A DNA stretch of 64,000 nt from assembly GCA_903813345.2 (NCBI GenBank), contig CAIIXF020000007.1, forward strand, positions 27,453,564 to 27,517,563. The letters run 5' to 3'. A model generated the notes under the pieces. That model was not told the DNA's origin. It worked only from the letters and a program-made list of their open reading frames with translations, and made no database searches. Shown in pieces: positions 36,101 through 41,118 of this stretch. Both the position numbers and the translations under genes were made by a program. How positions within the stretch are numbered: the stretch's first letter is position 1; the number at the start of each line of letters is the position of its first letter. This stretch comes from Owenia fusiformis. Taxonomy: Eukaryota > Annelida > Polychaeta > Sabellida > Oweniidae.

Positions 36101-38640
36101 AAAGGACCCATCCACTTTTCAAAACTCTCTAGTAAGTGGTTAATGCATTTTGGCATGAATGTTTTATCTAATTGTGATTTAGGATTACGATTTTGGGAAT
36201 GACGCAGTAAAATATGTCATTTCCATTTACAAAATTGTCGAGGACGTGTGGGACCACAAAATATAAATAATATATTAGACTGTCTTTTGTCATATCTGAT
36301 CAGGATGATCTTGCACAAAAGGGGAATGATATACATTAAATTGAGATGGCGATACATGTCCCTTTCTAATCAATTAAAGCTCATGCAATGTGACAATGCT
36401 ATATCAGGCAACTAAGCATGCTCCATTGTCCAAGTAAGTACTAATACATGTCTAGGAGCAATCAGCTGGGGCCTCGAAGATAAGAATGTCTAGCGGCATC
36501 CTTGCCCTAAAAATCTCCGCCAATATTTTCAAATTTTTATGGAATATATAGGTTATTGATAGTCAGGAGGAATATGGACAGATGGAAGACCTCAGAAAAT
36601 ATCTAACGAGTCTATATGACATTTTTCTCAAGCTATATCATGCCAGGTCCATAACTAAGGAAAACGGGAGGGGGGGGGGGGTCGGGAGAACGAGTTATGT
36701 TTACCTGTTAAGTTCGAAAGAATACGATTAACCATGAACGATTGATGAAACAATCCTACAGATTGACAATGCTCAGTTAATCAAGCCTAAAGGTTAAACA
36801 TACCTAGCTGTAATATCTCGAATGTGTTTTTTGATTGCGTTCTATTACATATGTATTCCAGTGTTGTTCCAGGACCAAGGAGTTGCCTCGTGTTGACATA
36901 CTCCACAGCTAGTTTCAGACCTGACAGCTGTGAGTCTCTGTTTCCAGCGATCAGGCAACCTGAAGAAAGTAAACATCGAATATTTTACACAGCTACATGC
37001 ATTTTTATCCTACTGTGCCAATGATATTATAAATTGATATCAACCTCCAGATACACATCCTATCCAAGTGATCCATTCTGTGTCACTGGATTTGTTGGGT
37101 TCTTTGGATAGGGTGTACATCAGTGGTGACACTCGCTGATCAATGGTTTTGTAATATACACCGAATATATAAGCACATATGCCAAAGGGAAGGGTGACTA
37201 AAAACTTTAAAGAAACCCAACAAGAAAAGCAAACTGTAAGTGTAAATCTGTCATAAGAAAAGTAGACCATATATATCCCAAAACCATAATCTAACGTGAA
37301 AAGAAACAATGTCTAACATCCCCCTCCCCCTCTAATCGAGAACCAATATCACAATCCAGGACCAGAACACCAAGGGACATTTCATTCATACTGAAGTCAT
37401 TACAATACATGTTGAAGAAAATACTCCAATAAGCCAATACTCATAACATCAAAAATAGTTGTAGATACTAGTACTCATAAAATATAGAGTATTCAGTCTC
37501 AAATGATGTGGGATAGATAAAATCCAGTCTCGAAGTCCATAGGCAATTCAAAGGGTCAACATCCGTTCGCAAAGCCGTCATCATAATTCATAAAACACAA
37601 CAATTCACAATGGTCATCAGGAGAAAACTATGGCTGGTTTCGATCCCTATTTCTCATATGTGTCCACCGAGGTAGTTTTAGTTTGACAGTATAGAAATGC
37701 ACGTTTGTATCTATGACACACATATAAAATAATGATGAGACAAAAATGCCACCCACATAATGTTGCATAACCTTTTTGTCTGTTTGATATCTGACTTGAT
37801 ATCTAGCACATTAAAACAAGACTCCATGGAAAAACTCGACAAGAGACTTCAGATGACTAACCTAACTAGTTGCACATTTATGAGAAACTTAAGATGCCGA
37901 AATGTTCATTTCATAGATTTAAAAAGGGGAGTCCACTTTTCAAAACTATTGCTAGATAACTTAAACATTGAAGGATTTTCCTAAAGGAAAGACAGAACTA
38001 GTGACGTTTTTAGAAATTGACATTGAATGATGATGAGATCAAAGAGTATTATATAATCGGAGACAACTTTTTAAACCTACTCTCAATTGCTCTATTCCAT
38101 GACATCCCTTTATATATTACAATTGCTTAAACAATAAATAACAATTCAGTCCGTACACAGATACTTTATAGAACTGACAGTTTCTTACTCGTGTTCCTTT
38201 CTACCATTGTTAATAACATCTTCGAATTCGCATTTCAGTTCAAAATGTCTGATTAAAGGTGCACTATCTTGTAATCCACACAATTTCCCAACACCAGATT
38301 CTAACGTTAACGATAAAAGTGTTAGATTTTTGAATTTATAATGGATTTGTCACCAGTCATTTTGTCAAAATCCTTCATAACGAAGTACTTTTACATTGCT
38401 GTACCATTAACAGGTATAATTAACGTATTCTGTGAAAATTTGAAATAGAAAGTTACAAGATTCTTCGTTTCAGAGCCTTATTCTTAAAACCTATTTATTG
38501 ACATTGTACATAAAAAGATACAAATAGATAATGAAATGCTATTTCTTACCTATTCTAACTATTTTAGAACTGTTTTCCTGTATCAACGTGGAAAACACGA
38601 GTATGTACAGGTATATAAAGCACCATTGCCTTGATTTCAT
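78..38640 (-). CDS. Ionotropic glutamate receptor subunit (gene A), 17 exons, 3' end outside the window
   Basis: A ligand-gated cation channel subunit of the plasma membrane. I assembled it exon by exon; every donor/acceptor pair is GT/AG and every phase matches. About 855 residues are present counting from MKSRQWCF. Order: signal peptide (about 1-25), amino-terminal bilobed domain (to about 401), S1 half of the ligand-binding domain (402-552), M1 and linker (553-611), re-entrant pore loop with LLLQGGENQPR (611-656), M3 with TYTANLAAF (657-706), S2 (707-855). The reading ends just before the expected M4 helix, so the last exon(s) lie to the left of base 1. Family members are usually about 900 residues. 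Retained pocket residues are T and R in YTITKIR and D in FIWDD; the usual G-S-T of S2 is replaced by A-A-P. Subfamily is uncertain; details resemble the delta and kainate branches. The M3-to-S2 intron is about 21.3 kb and holds most of the transposon mass. Confidence 0.93.
304..521 (-). CDS. Gene A exon 16: ligand-binding domain S2
   Basis: Acceptor GATTTCAG, donor GTGAGT, phases 0 in, 2 out. It begins VRQGNYAFIWDDVVLDFIAQ, carries the two lobe cysteines' first partner (SEPCNTV), then GFGLQKRSPYKHEL and IDEIKKKW. The Asp of I-W-D aligns with the amino-group-binding acidic residue (Glu in AMPA; Asp in NMDA and delta receptors). Confidence 0.95.
1091..1218 (-). CDS. Gene A exon 15: ligand-binding domain S2
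   Basis: Acceptor TCCTCCAG, donor GTAGGC, phases 1 in, 0 out. It encodes TNEFAAPYEFFMISKITLYQ and ends KNTVEGVKR. The place normally holding G-S-T before x-E-F-F (two ligand-contacting hydroxyls in AMPA receptors) is A-A-P. Confidence 0.94.
1265..3313. mobile_element. TIR-bounded non-autonomous element carrying a large satellite
   Basis: The left end reads ACATGACAAAATGTCACCACC and the right end GGTGGTGACATAATAA, an inverted repeat of about 12 bp. Before the right end are three GCCGGACGCC-type repeats and a hairpin, TGTCACCACttttGGTGGTGACA. The whole lies in the large intron of gene A, about 45 bp upstream (in gene sense) of exon 15. A short relative with the same ends is at 22814. No ORF of note. 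Confidence 0.65.
1310..3170. repeat. Satellite of about 14 units rich in AGGTCA half-sites
   Basis: Units of roughly 85-180 bp (mostly 119-150) carry the phrases GTAGATGATTTTGAAAA, GTCAATTTGAAGCAAGTTGA and TTTTTGACCTTGAGAAGGTCA. Nearly every unit has AGGTCA-TTGA-AGGTCA, for example at 1675-1690 and 1791-1806; many also have TGACCT-TTTT-TGACCT, for example at 1906-1921. It is entirely within an intron of gene A. Confidence 0.9.
3646..4134 (-). pseudogene. C-terminal end of the LINE ORF2
   Basis: It encodes LQKKVVRLICNADYQQSS, PLFREMKILTIFDIH and a later LWNSLP, the usual C-terminal region of Jockey/CR1-type reverse transcriptases. The frame continues into the LTR by chance (to 4233). The true LINE part ends at 4134, at the insertion site. 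Confidence 0.88.
4135..5085 (+). repeat. 5' LTR (951 bp)
   Basis: Starts TGTAACGGATTTGGGTC and ends CCTTGGGTCGTTACA, with a 6-bp terminal inverted repeat TGTAAC/GTTACA. It contains a TATA-type promoter and possible poly(A) hexamers ATTAAA near 4962 and 5028. The small ORF at 4213-4485 is not conserved protein and is repeated in the other LTR only because the LTRs are duplicates. Confidence 0.95.
4241..4585 (+). promoter_or_regulatory. U3 promoter: four CCAATCA boxes and a TATA box
   Basis: CCAATCA occurs at 4241, 4332, 4448 and 4518, each preceded by AA; TATATAAG is at 4578-4585. CCAAT is the known NF-Y core. Transcription would be expected to start about 30 bp after the TATA box, near ATCAGTACCTCAGTC. 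The same layout is present in the 3' LTR. Confidence 0.7.
5091..5109 (+). other. Primer-binding site, probably for a serine tRNA
   Basis: TGGCGCAGTCGGCAGGATT begins 5 bp after the LTR. It would pair with a tRNA 3' end of the form AATCCTGCCGACTGCGCCA, which fits the acceptor stem and T arm of eukaryotic tRNA-Ser as I recall them. Confidence 0.7.
5332..5920 (+). repeat. 188-bp tandem repeat with strong hairpins in the LTR-element leader
   Basis: Three copies start at 5332, 5520 and 5708, with a partial fourth from about 5895. Each unit has the palindrome TTCCGTTTACGGAA, TCCCG-atctg-CGGGA, and a long-range pair TTGGACAG...CTGTCCAA (5380-5387 with 5460-5467 in copy 1). It sits shortly after the primer-binding site, where retroelements keep RNA packaging or dimerisation structure. 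Confidence 0.88.
6398..7080 (+). repeat. Tandem repeat of about 150 bp, five copies
   Basis: Units start near 6398, 6529, 6679, 6832 and 6985, with the phrases ATGCGCATTTGTGTGTGTATT, ATATCCCAGCCGAGTATCCC and AAAACAATGTGTCCCAGGC. The small overlapping ORFs read different frames of the same repeat and are not genes. Confidence 0.9.
7081..8903. other. Non-coding interior of the LTR element
   Basis: AT-rich unique sequence with a short run of CAGACAG/CAGCAG-type repeats near 7890-7980 and a cluster of CTAG-rich phrases near 8660-8790. No coding signal or RNA gene seen. Confidence 0.6.
8904..9190. repeat. Tandem duplication of about 142 bp with long G runs
   Basis: Two copies (8904-9044 and 9045-9190) share TTATTCCAGGGGTGRGGTCA and CGAAAACTGCTCAAAATG; each ends in a run of ten or more G before CTAAC. 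Confidence 0.85.
9191..12130. other. Non-coding interior of the LTR element
   Basis: No gene seen. There is a C run near 10090 and a stretch at about 10860-11170 in which a phrase of the type CC-CATGTTAAAG-CC-ACTTTT recurs every 50-60 bp, an old degraded tandem repeat. Confidence 0.55.
12131..14465. repeat. 21-bp minisatellite in higher-order units
   Basis: The basic unit is about GAATGCTGCCTTGTAGTTTGA. Groups of two to four units alternate with a spacer of the type CAATTTATGCTTAGAACACTATATATGAGTTACATTATAGTTTG, giving higher-order repeats across 2.3 kb. The ORFs inside (Cys/Leu/Pro-rich peptides) are by-products of the repeat. Confidence 0.93.
14703..16239. mobile_element. TIR element of 1.54 kb, hAT-like ends
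   Basis: It starts CAGGGCCGTCAGATGGGGGG and, on the other strand, starts CAGGCCCGTAAGACACTTTT, with GGGGGGTGCG close to both ends. TGTAT directly flanks both sides (14698-14702 and 16240-16244). The interior consists of diverged repeats of an ACACTTTGAAAGTGCCCAGA-type phrase and long C runs, with no transposase. CAGGG ends suggest hAT, but a 5-bp flank instead of 8 leaves the class open. It is nested in the LTR element. Confidence 0.6.
16420..16551. repeat. Short foldback, arms of about 41 bp
   Basis: AACTGTTTTTCATAC...CATCACAATATACAGGTA (16420-16460) is repeated inverted as TACCTGTATATTGTGATG...GTATGAAAAACAGT (16511-16551). A probable small MITE. Confidence 0.75.
16552..19448. other. Non-coding 3' interior of the LTR element
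   Basis: No coding signal. The stretch 17280-17530 repeats GCGTGYMAAGAG-type phrases several times. The stretch 17950-18700 has many GATTATGA/ATGATTAT-type phrases but no ORF. The small ORFs here have no recognisable content. Confidence 0.5.
19449..19461 (+). other. Polypurine tract of the LTR element
   Basis: TTGGTGGGGGGTGG lies directly against the TGTAAC start of the 3' LTR. This is the expected place of the plus-strand primer; it is G-rich with two T interruptions. Confidence 0.7.
19462..20413 (+). repeat. 3' LTR (952 bp)
   Basis: Nearly identical to the 5' LTR. By eye I see one inserted base (GGTACAGTC versus GGTAAGTC, near 19980) and one substitution (ACATAATTTG versus ACATGATTTG, near 20142). 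It is followed by the TAAG duplication and the LINE. Confidence 0.95.
20414..22351 (-). pseudogene. LINE reverse transcriptase, 5'-truncated and frameshifted
   Basis: It begins in the last part of the endonuclease (THR-like TATLIDNIFTN, then E-I-A-D-H-F). The reverse transcriptase follows with motif A (LDLSKAFDTIDH), motif B (GVPQGSVLGPVLFTLYINDI) and motif C (FADDTN). A one-base frameshift near 20785 separates the catalytic part from the thumb region (INWLKNNKLSLN...). The ORF runs into the LTR insertion at 20413. Dead copy. Confidence 0.93.
22551..22700 (-). CDS. Gene A exon 14: M3 gate helix
   Basis: Acceptor TTTTATAG, donor GTAAGC, phases 1/1. It encodes RVTIAMWWTGILVIAKTYTA, then NLAAFQTASRL and IEGLGSQTKIIYG. 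The motif normally S-Y-T-A-N-L-A-A-F-L-T reads T-Y-T-A-N-L-A-A-F-Q-T. It is separated from the next exon by a 21.3-kb intron. Confidence 0.95.
22814..22933. mobile_element. Short relative of the 1265-3313 element
   Basis: About 120 bp with the same left end (CATTAACATGCAAAATGTCACC), the internal phrase TTGTTACAGACRCC, and the same right end (ATAACAATATGTCA...GTGGTGGTGACAT). It lacks the satellite. It lies in the intron between exons 13 and 14 of gene A. Confidence 0.7.
22997..23133 (-). CDS. Gene A exon 13: pore loop (M2)
   Basis: Acceptor CAAACAAAAG, donor GTAAGA, phases 2 in, 1 out. After a basic linker (KRKCRAIGAHDF) it encodes NALWFSITSLLLQGGENQPR. The Gln before G-G-E aligns with the Q/R site, so an unedited calcium-permeable pore is predicted by analogy with AMPA and kainate receptors. 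Confidence 0.95.
23409..23761. mobile_element. 353-bp TIR element (MITE)
   Basis: It starts AATGCAACTAAGTTCGGCTA and ends in the inverted form TAGCCGAAAGTTGCATT. Both arms carry GGCTAGCGGCTA next to a TTAA. It lies in the intron between exons 12 and 13 of gene A. No ORF. Confidence 0.75.
23800..23960. repeat. GGCC-rich fragment related to the 47365-47566 MITE
   Basis: It shares a run of AAGGCCCAAAAAGGCC-type phrases, a G run and an A-rich AAATTAAACAAAAA stretch with the element at 47365, but lacks clear terminal repeats. Confidence 0.4.
23993..24168 (-). CDS. Gene A exon 12: M1 membrane helix
   Basis: Acceptor CTTTTGCAG, donor GTAGTT, phases 0 in, 2 out. It encodes FKFLDPFSTEVYLYVILTTV, continuing through the rest of the M1 helix to L-S-P-Y-D-H-H-G. 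F-L-x-P-x-S-x-x-x-W/Y followed by about 20 apolar residues and S-P-Y is the M1 signature of kainate-type receptors. Confidence 0.94.
24420..25080 (+). pseudogene. Degenerate reverse-transcriptase remnant
   Basis: Pieces in several frames recall a reverse-transcriptase-encoding retroelement: LEELAKQLK, SSAPGPSGIWNTIYD (the A-P-G-x-x-G-I/V motif), YKRCPKLQIRLWKLLKVV and AEGCFIPEKDNSES. Stops and frameshifts break it many times. The family is probably a site-specific-type LINE seen in aquatic animals (from memory). It lies in a gene A intron, antisense to the gene. Confidence 0.6.
25115..28287. mobile_element. 3.2-kb TIR element in gene A intron
   Basis: The left end AGAGAGGTTTCGCACAACGG and the right end on the other strand AGAGAGGTTTCGCAAAACG, both followed by TAGCT and ACG-rich repeats (CGTTACG, TACGGA), form an imperfect inverted repeat of about 60 bp. 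AAT flanks both ends. A second right-type end lies inside at about 27890-27945 (GTAGCTAAAACGTTGTGCGAAAC), suggesting nested or tandem ends. No transposase ORF is seen. Confidence 0.65.
26300..27350. repeat. CACAACC-rich, G-poor tract
   Basis: About 1 kb dominated by ACACAACC, AACCCAAT and similar phrases with very little G on the plus strand. The 87-codon ORF at 26762 (Gln/Asn/Thr/Pro only) reflects composition. In the gene A transcript this would be a long GU-rich intronic run. Confidence 0.75.
28341..28445 (-). CDS. Gene A exon 11: ligand-contact strand of S1
   Basis: Acceptor TTGTGTAG, donor GTATTA, phase 0 at both ends, 35 codons. It reads KADMVVASYTITKIRERDFD and then FTTPYMDLGLKFLMK. 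The Arg of K-I-R aligns with the arginine that clamps the ligand alpha-carboxylate, and the Thr two residues after the Ser is kept. The usual Pro of A-P-L-T is Ser here. Confidence 0.96.
28765..28907 (-). CDS. Gene A exon 10: ligand-binding domain S1
   Basis: Acceptor ATGTTACAG, donor GTATCA, phases 1 in, 0 out. It encodes FCIDFLKNLSSRIGFTYTLK, then PDGNWGAKDD and WNGMARELVDR. The F-C-I-D-L, D-G-x-x-G and W-N-G-M landmarks fix it as S1. Confidence 0.95.
29138..30330. repeat. Minisatellite AGACAASTCATCCCA
   Basis: A 15-16-bp unit, often alternating AGACAACTCATCCCA and AGACAAGTCATCCTA, over 29138-30028. After a gap of about 115 bp it resumes at 30143-30330. It is in the intron between exons 9 and 10 of gene A. 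Confidence 0.93.
30361..32024. other. Intron 9 of gene A, lone mariner-type end
   Basis: CAGGGTGGTCCAAAATATTGG at 30361, after TA, looks like one terminal repeat of a Tc1/mariner-type element. A weak inverted match (TTGGAACATTTGG on the other strand) is near 31375-31395. Otherwise AT-rich with nothing recognisable. Confidence 0.4.
32025..32095. repeat. Inverted short array of the same minisatellite
   Basis: GAGTTGTCTTGTGGATGAG and three further copies: the same unit as at 29138-30330 but in the opposite orientation, starting about 70 bp into the intron after exon 9. Confidence 0.85.
32166..32370 (-). CDS. Gene A exon 9: start of ligand-binding domain (S1)
   Basis: Acceptor ATTCTCCAG, donor GTATTG, phases 0 in, 1 out. 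It encodes VGSWDSVNRLKF and the first S1 strand, LIIVTLEEAPFVMFTRK, where the family motif is L-x-V-T-x-x-x-E-x-P-F/Y-V-M. It ends DDEIEG, continuing into the G-F-C-I-D-F turn of exon 10. Confidence 0.93.
32708..32977 (-). CDS. Gene A exon 8: end of the amino-terminal domain
   Basis: Acceptor TTTCTAG, donor GTACCA, phase 0 at both ends, exactly 90 codons. It begins AYSGLIVDAVLALSYAV, the late helix where family members read Y-D-A-V. It contains two cysteine-flanked polar loops and ends DGWHK just before the ligand-binding core. Confidence 0.92.
33266..33424 (-). CDS. Gene A exon 7: amino-terminal domain
   Basis: Acceptor ATTTTCAG, donor GTAAGA, phase 0 at both ends, 53 codons. It encodes SDLSTNPVSDQYLGILGTKP followed by an aromatic stretch (LYDYFYSEW) and a Gly/Pro-rich loop. 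Confidence 0.88.
34056..34180 (-). CDS. Gene A exon 6: amino-terminal domain
   Basis: Acceptor TTTTTGTAG, donor GTAGGG, phases 1 in, 0 out. It encodes VRIILLNCELPHAKVVLQQA, then GAGWAWIATDGITGS. The strand and the W-x-W-I-A-T-D-G turn match the family's usual pattern. Confidence 0.92.
34501..34635 (-). CDS. Gene A exon 5: amino-terminal domain
   Basis: Acceptor CTATTCCAG, donor GTAGGT, phases 1/1. It encodes IHGLLQFQSEAARRARKV and ends LNVIKEAG, giving the second-lobe helix and strand. It contains an N-A-T sequon. Confidence 0.88.
34788..34919 (-). CDS. Gene A exon 4: amino-terminal domain
   Basis: Acceptor CTTTTCAG, donor GTAAGT, phases 1/1. It reads SKDNFPYLVRLSAPDSVQSQ, then VHHFGWEQVAILTSNTDYG. 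The F-G-W-x-x-V-x-x-L segment is a hallmark of iGluR and class C receptor amino-terminal domains. Confidence 0.93.
35551..35685 (-). CDS. Gene A exon 3: amino-terminal domain
   Basis: Acceptor GCCCACAG, donor GTGAGT, phases 1/1. It encodes CYQSELGVMAFIGLAGSGAH and ends IAPTATNPML. This is the ANF-receptor-fold segment that precedes the conserved Tyr-Leu-Val-Arg strand. It is 133/135 identical to gene B exon 3, with both differences silent. Confidence 0.92.
36804..36959 (-). CDS. Gene A exon 2: start of the amino-terminal domain
   Basis: Acceptor TTCTTCAG, donor GTATGT, phases 1/1. It encodes CLIAGNRDSQLSGLKLAVEYVN, the first strand-helix unit of the periplasmic-binding-protein-like amino-terminal domain. 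An N-R-T sequon near the end is a possible glycosylation site. It differs from gene B exon 2 at about 14 of 156 bases. Confidence 0.9.
36960..38549 (-). other. Intron 1 of gene A
   Basis: No gene or repeat stands out; small ORFs here have no recognisable content. Confidence 0.5.
38550..38640 (-). CDS. Gene A exon 1: signal peptide
   Basis: Starts at MKSRQWCFIYLYILVF, a basic residue followed by a hydrophobic run typical of a secretory signal peptide, and ends KIVRIG with donor GTAAGA in phase 1. An upstream in-frame ATG at 38748 would add 36 residues (MNRHDSLRIHKL...). I prefer 38640 because it puts the hydrophobic run at the N-terminus. The extension is nevertheless open and well conserved in gene B, so it may be translated or may be conserved 5' leader. 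Confidence 0.82.
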
Positions 38641-38748
38641 TGTTTTAAAACTTGTACCTCTGACCTTGTGACTCCTATGTCCGGCCTTTTCTCTCGTGAA
38701 ACTCTTGTTTTCTAGTTTGTGTATCCTTAGACTATCATGTCGATTCAT

Positions 38749-40429
38749 CTATGAAGTATGTAATCATCACCGTTGTCAGGTTGGAGGCTAGAGCCTAAAC
38801 ATTTTCTTCTAATCCACACTTTGGTCAGCCGGGAAATACTGATGAGACAGTTAAAGTGCTATGTATCGACTGCACACGTGTACATTATAGGGAATGGGGT
38901 TATTTCAAAACCAGGCTATCACATCAAACCAAGAGAAGTGTGTATAGATTTTCTACTTACCATTGTGTAGTGAAATCTTGCATATATATTTAATTTAATA
39001 AAATGACAATGTAGGGTAGTTTTAAGTAATAAAATCAGCTTACAAAGAAGATATTTGAACATCATTCCGTACACTAAAACATAAAATGTTACTTCCGAAA
39101 CCTATGACATTATCCCCCATGCTATAAGCTTAGAAACCTTCTCATCAAGGACCACCATTATCAGAATTCAGAGAACAAAACTGACCAAGCCACTGATGCA
39201 CCCGAAGATCCAGATCCAGGGGCGGTTACATTCCTTGATAGTGACACTCCTTCAGCCAATAATCACTCATCAGAGTTGACAGTTTCACAGATACCATTAC
39301 AATAGAAACATGAAATATAGAAATGAAATGCAAAATCGATTTTGTAATCACAGGTAGATTAATACGAGATCCCATGTGCGTTTATCACTAGGCATCAAAT
39401 GGCCACCATATACATCTGAACAATATCAATAGTGTATGTGTGTCTGTTCGCAATTCAATTACTAATCCACATGCAACCATAAATATTTCTCCCCATTGCA
39501 TCCAGTTTGGATGTCTGAGAAATGTTTCAATTATAGCATATTTGAATCCAATCGTAATTACGTTCGCAAATCCATTCGATACTTAATAATTAAATTGTTT
39601 ATTGAAAATGTTTTGTTTTTTATATATATATATGATTACCTCAAAAATGTTTAAATATAGTTAGGTTTGTATCTTACTTCACATTACAAATGATGATATT
39701 TTTGAAGTTTTGTATTAAAAGAAAAACCCATGACCTCCTCAAAGCTGCGACCGATGACAGAAGTTGTCGAATTAACACGTTTGAGAGTCATGTATTCACA
39801 GTAAAACTATCACTGAATGTGTATATCCTAGCTACAATTTAGTAAGTCAATGCAGTATGATGATACACGGATAACTTAACATAAAGCAGATCATTAAAAC
39901 AAAAGTACACAATTCTTCCATTGAAAAGTACAGGGGATGTATGCAGCCGATACTTAACACACAAATGGCTGCATCCGTCTTTCCCGATTGCCCACAGTGA
40001 CCCAAGTGAAAATATATACAGCAACGTGTCGGTAATCTTTACGTTATACGTCGTAAATACATTTTAAACAATGTTCTACATAGATATTTTATGCACTCGT
40101 GTATTTTGGAATGAATGGGGATTCCATTCTTATTTTTACCCTTTTTCATTGACCTAAAATTACTTCAAAAATTACTTTAATTACTTTTAAATTACTTAAA
40201 AAAATCTAAAACAATCAGCATTACTTTTTTTCCATAATGGAATTAGGTTTCCAAGAGGAGAGCGAATGAGAGAGATGACTCGGAACTGTAGAACTGCTCC
40301 GTCACATCGGACAAAAAATTCAAACATAATGAAATAACTTAATCATCAAATAATCAAATAATGTTAAATTGAGGTTTTATAAGATAATAAAAGCAAAATG
40401 GAACAAGGAACCCTACTTGGATTTAATCA
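38749..40429. other. Upstream region of gene A
   Basis: Presumed promoter side of gene A. No convincing TATA box or conserved block shared with the upstream side of gene B was found by eye. One AT microsatellite is at about 39620. Confidence 0.4.
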
Positions 40430-40800
40430 AAAATGAAATAGACAGAAATAACTTGGCAAAGCTAAGAATTAGCGCAAATAAATTCGAAATCGAAACAGGT
40501 CGGTATAAAACCAATTACCCCTATTGAAGAAAGAAAATGTTTAATGTGTAACAAGAAAACCGGTTCAGAATGCCATTTTCTATTAGAATGCAATAAGTTA
40601 AAAGATGTTCGGTCAAGTTACATGGATAAAAAAAAACACTGTCAAAATTCAGAAAACATGAATAACGTGGAGCATAAATTAATGTTTCTATTTAATTCAG
40701 AGGGAATAATATTAAATATACTCGCAAAATATATATCAAATATTTTTATTGAGAGAGAAAAAACACGAAATGCATCCAATAAAATCTTGCAATGATCAAG
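40430..40800 (+). pseudogene. LINE 3' remnant, C-terminal zinc-knuckle region
   Basis: LAKLRISANKFEIETGRYK and then, after a frameshift near 40515, TPIEERKCLMCNKKTGSECH with FLLECNKL. This is the usual C-terminal end of LINE reverse transcriptases of the type found in cnidarians and molluscs (L-R-x-S-x-H/N-x-x-E-I-E-x-G-R-Y, then C-x2-C...H-x4-C). It is short, broken and dead. Confidence 0.7.
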
Positions 40801-41118
40801 CACCCTTTAATTAGTTAATATAATATATAGAGAATTAGTTAAGCTTTTTCATTTTTTCCGTTTAAGCTGTACACTTTGCCCAAATGTGGGATACAAGTAT
40901 AATAAAGCTCATAATAATATGTAAATAAAAGCAATATAATATAACATATTATAATATAATATAATATGATATGATATAGTATAATATAATACTTCTATAT
41001 TAAGTACTTGCACCTAGCTATGACTGACTGTTCAGAAGTAGTCTTTGGAAAGTATTCATTTTATTGATTGGTTTCATTTTTATGTCACCTTGTATAAGGA
41101 ATCATGGACCATTTTACC

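Larger units (their letters stand above)
32371..36803 (-). other. Introns 2-8 of gene A
   Basis: Introns of 320 bp to 1.1 kb lie between the exons listed. They are AT-rich with no other gene seen. The stretch 35720-35830 (GACTCTGC/GAGTCTAGTT..AAGAAGTGAAGTC..GAATGCAAAGGGTA) recurs inverted at about 53765-53860, so it is a dispersed repeat. Intron 2 (35686-36803) is partly alignable with the matching intron of gene B. Confidence 0.6.

Noticed and set aside
36824-37024. Plus-strand ORF repeated at 57516-57767 on the minus strand
   Set aside because: Both are antisense shadows of exon 2 in genes A and B; similarity is explained by the receptor exons.
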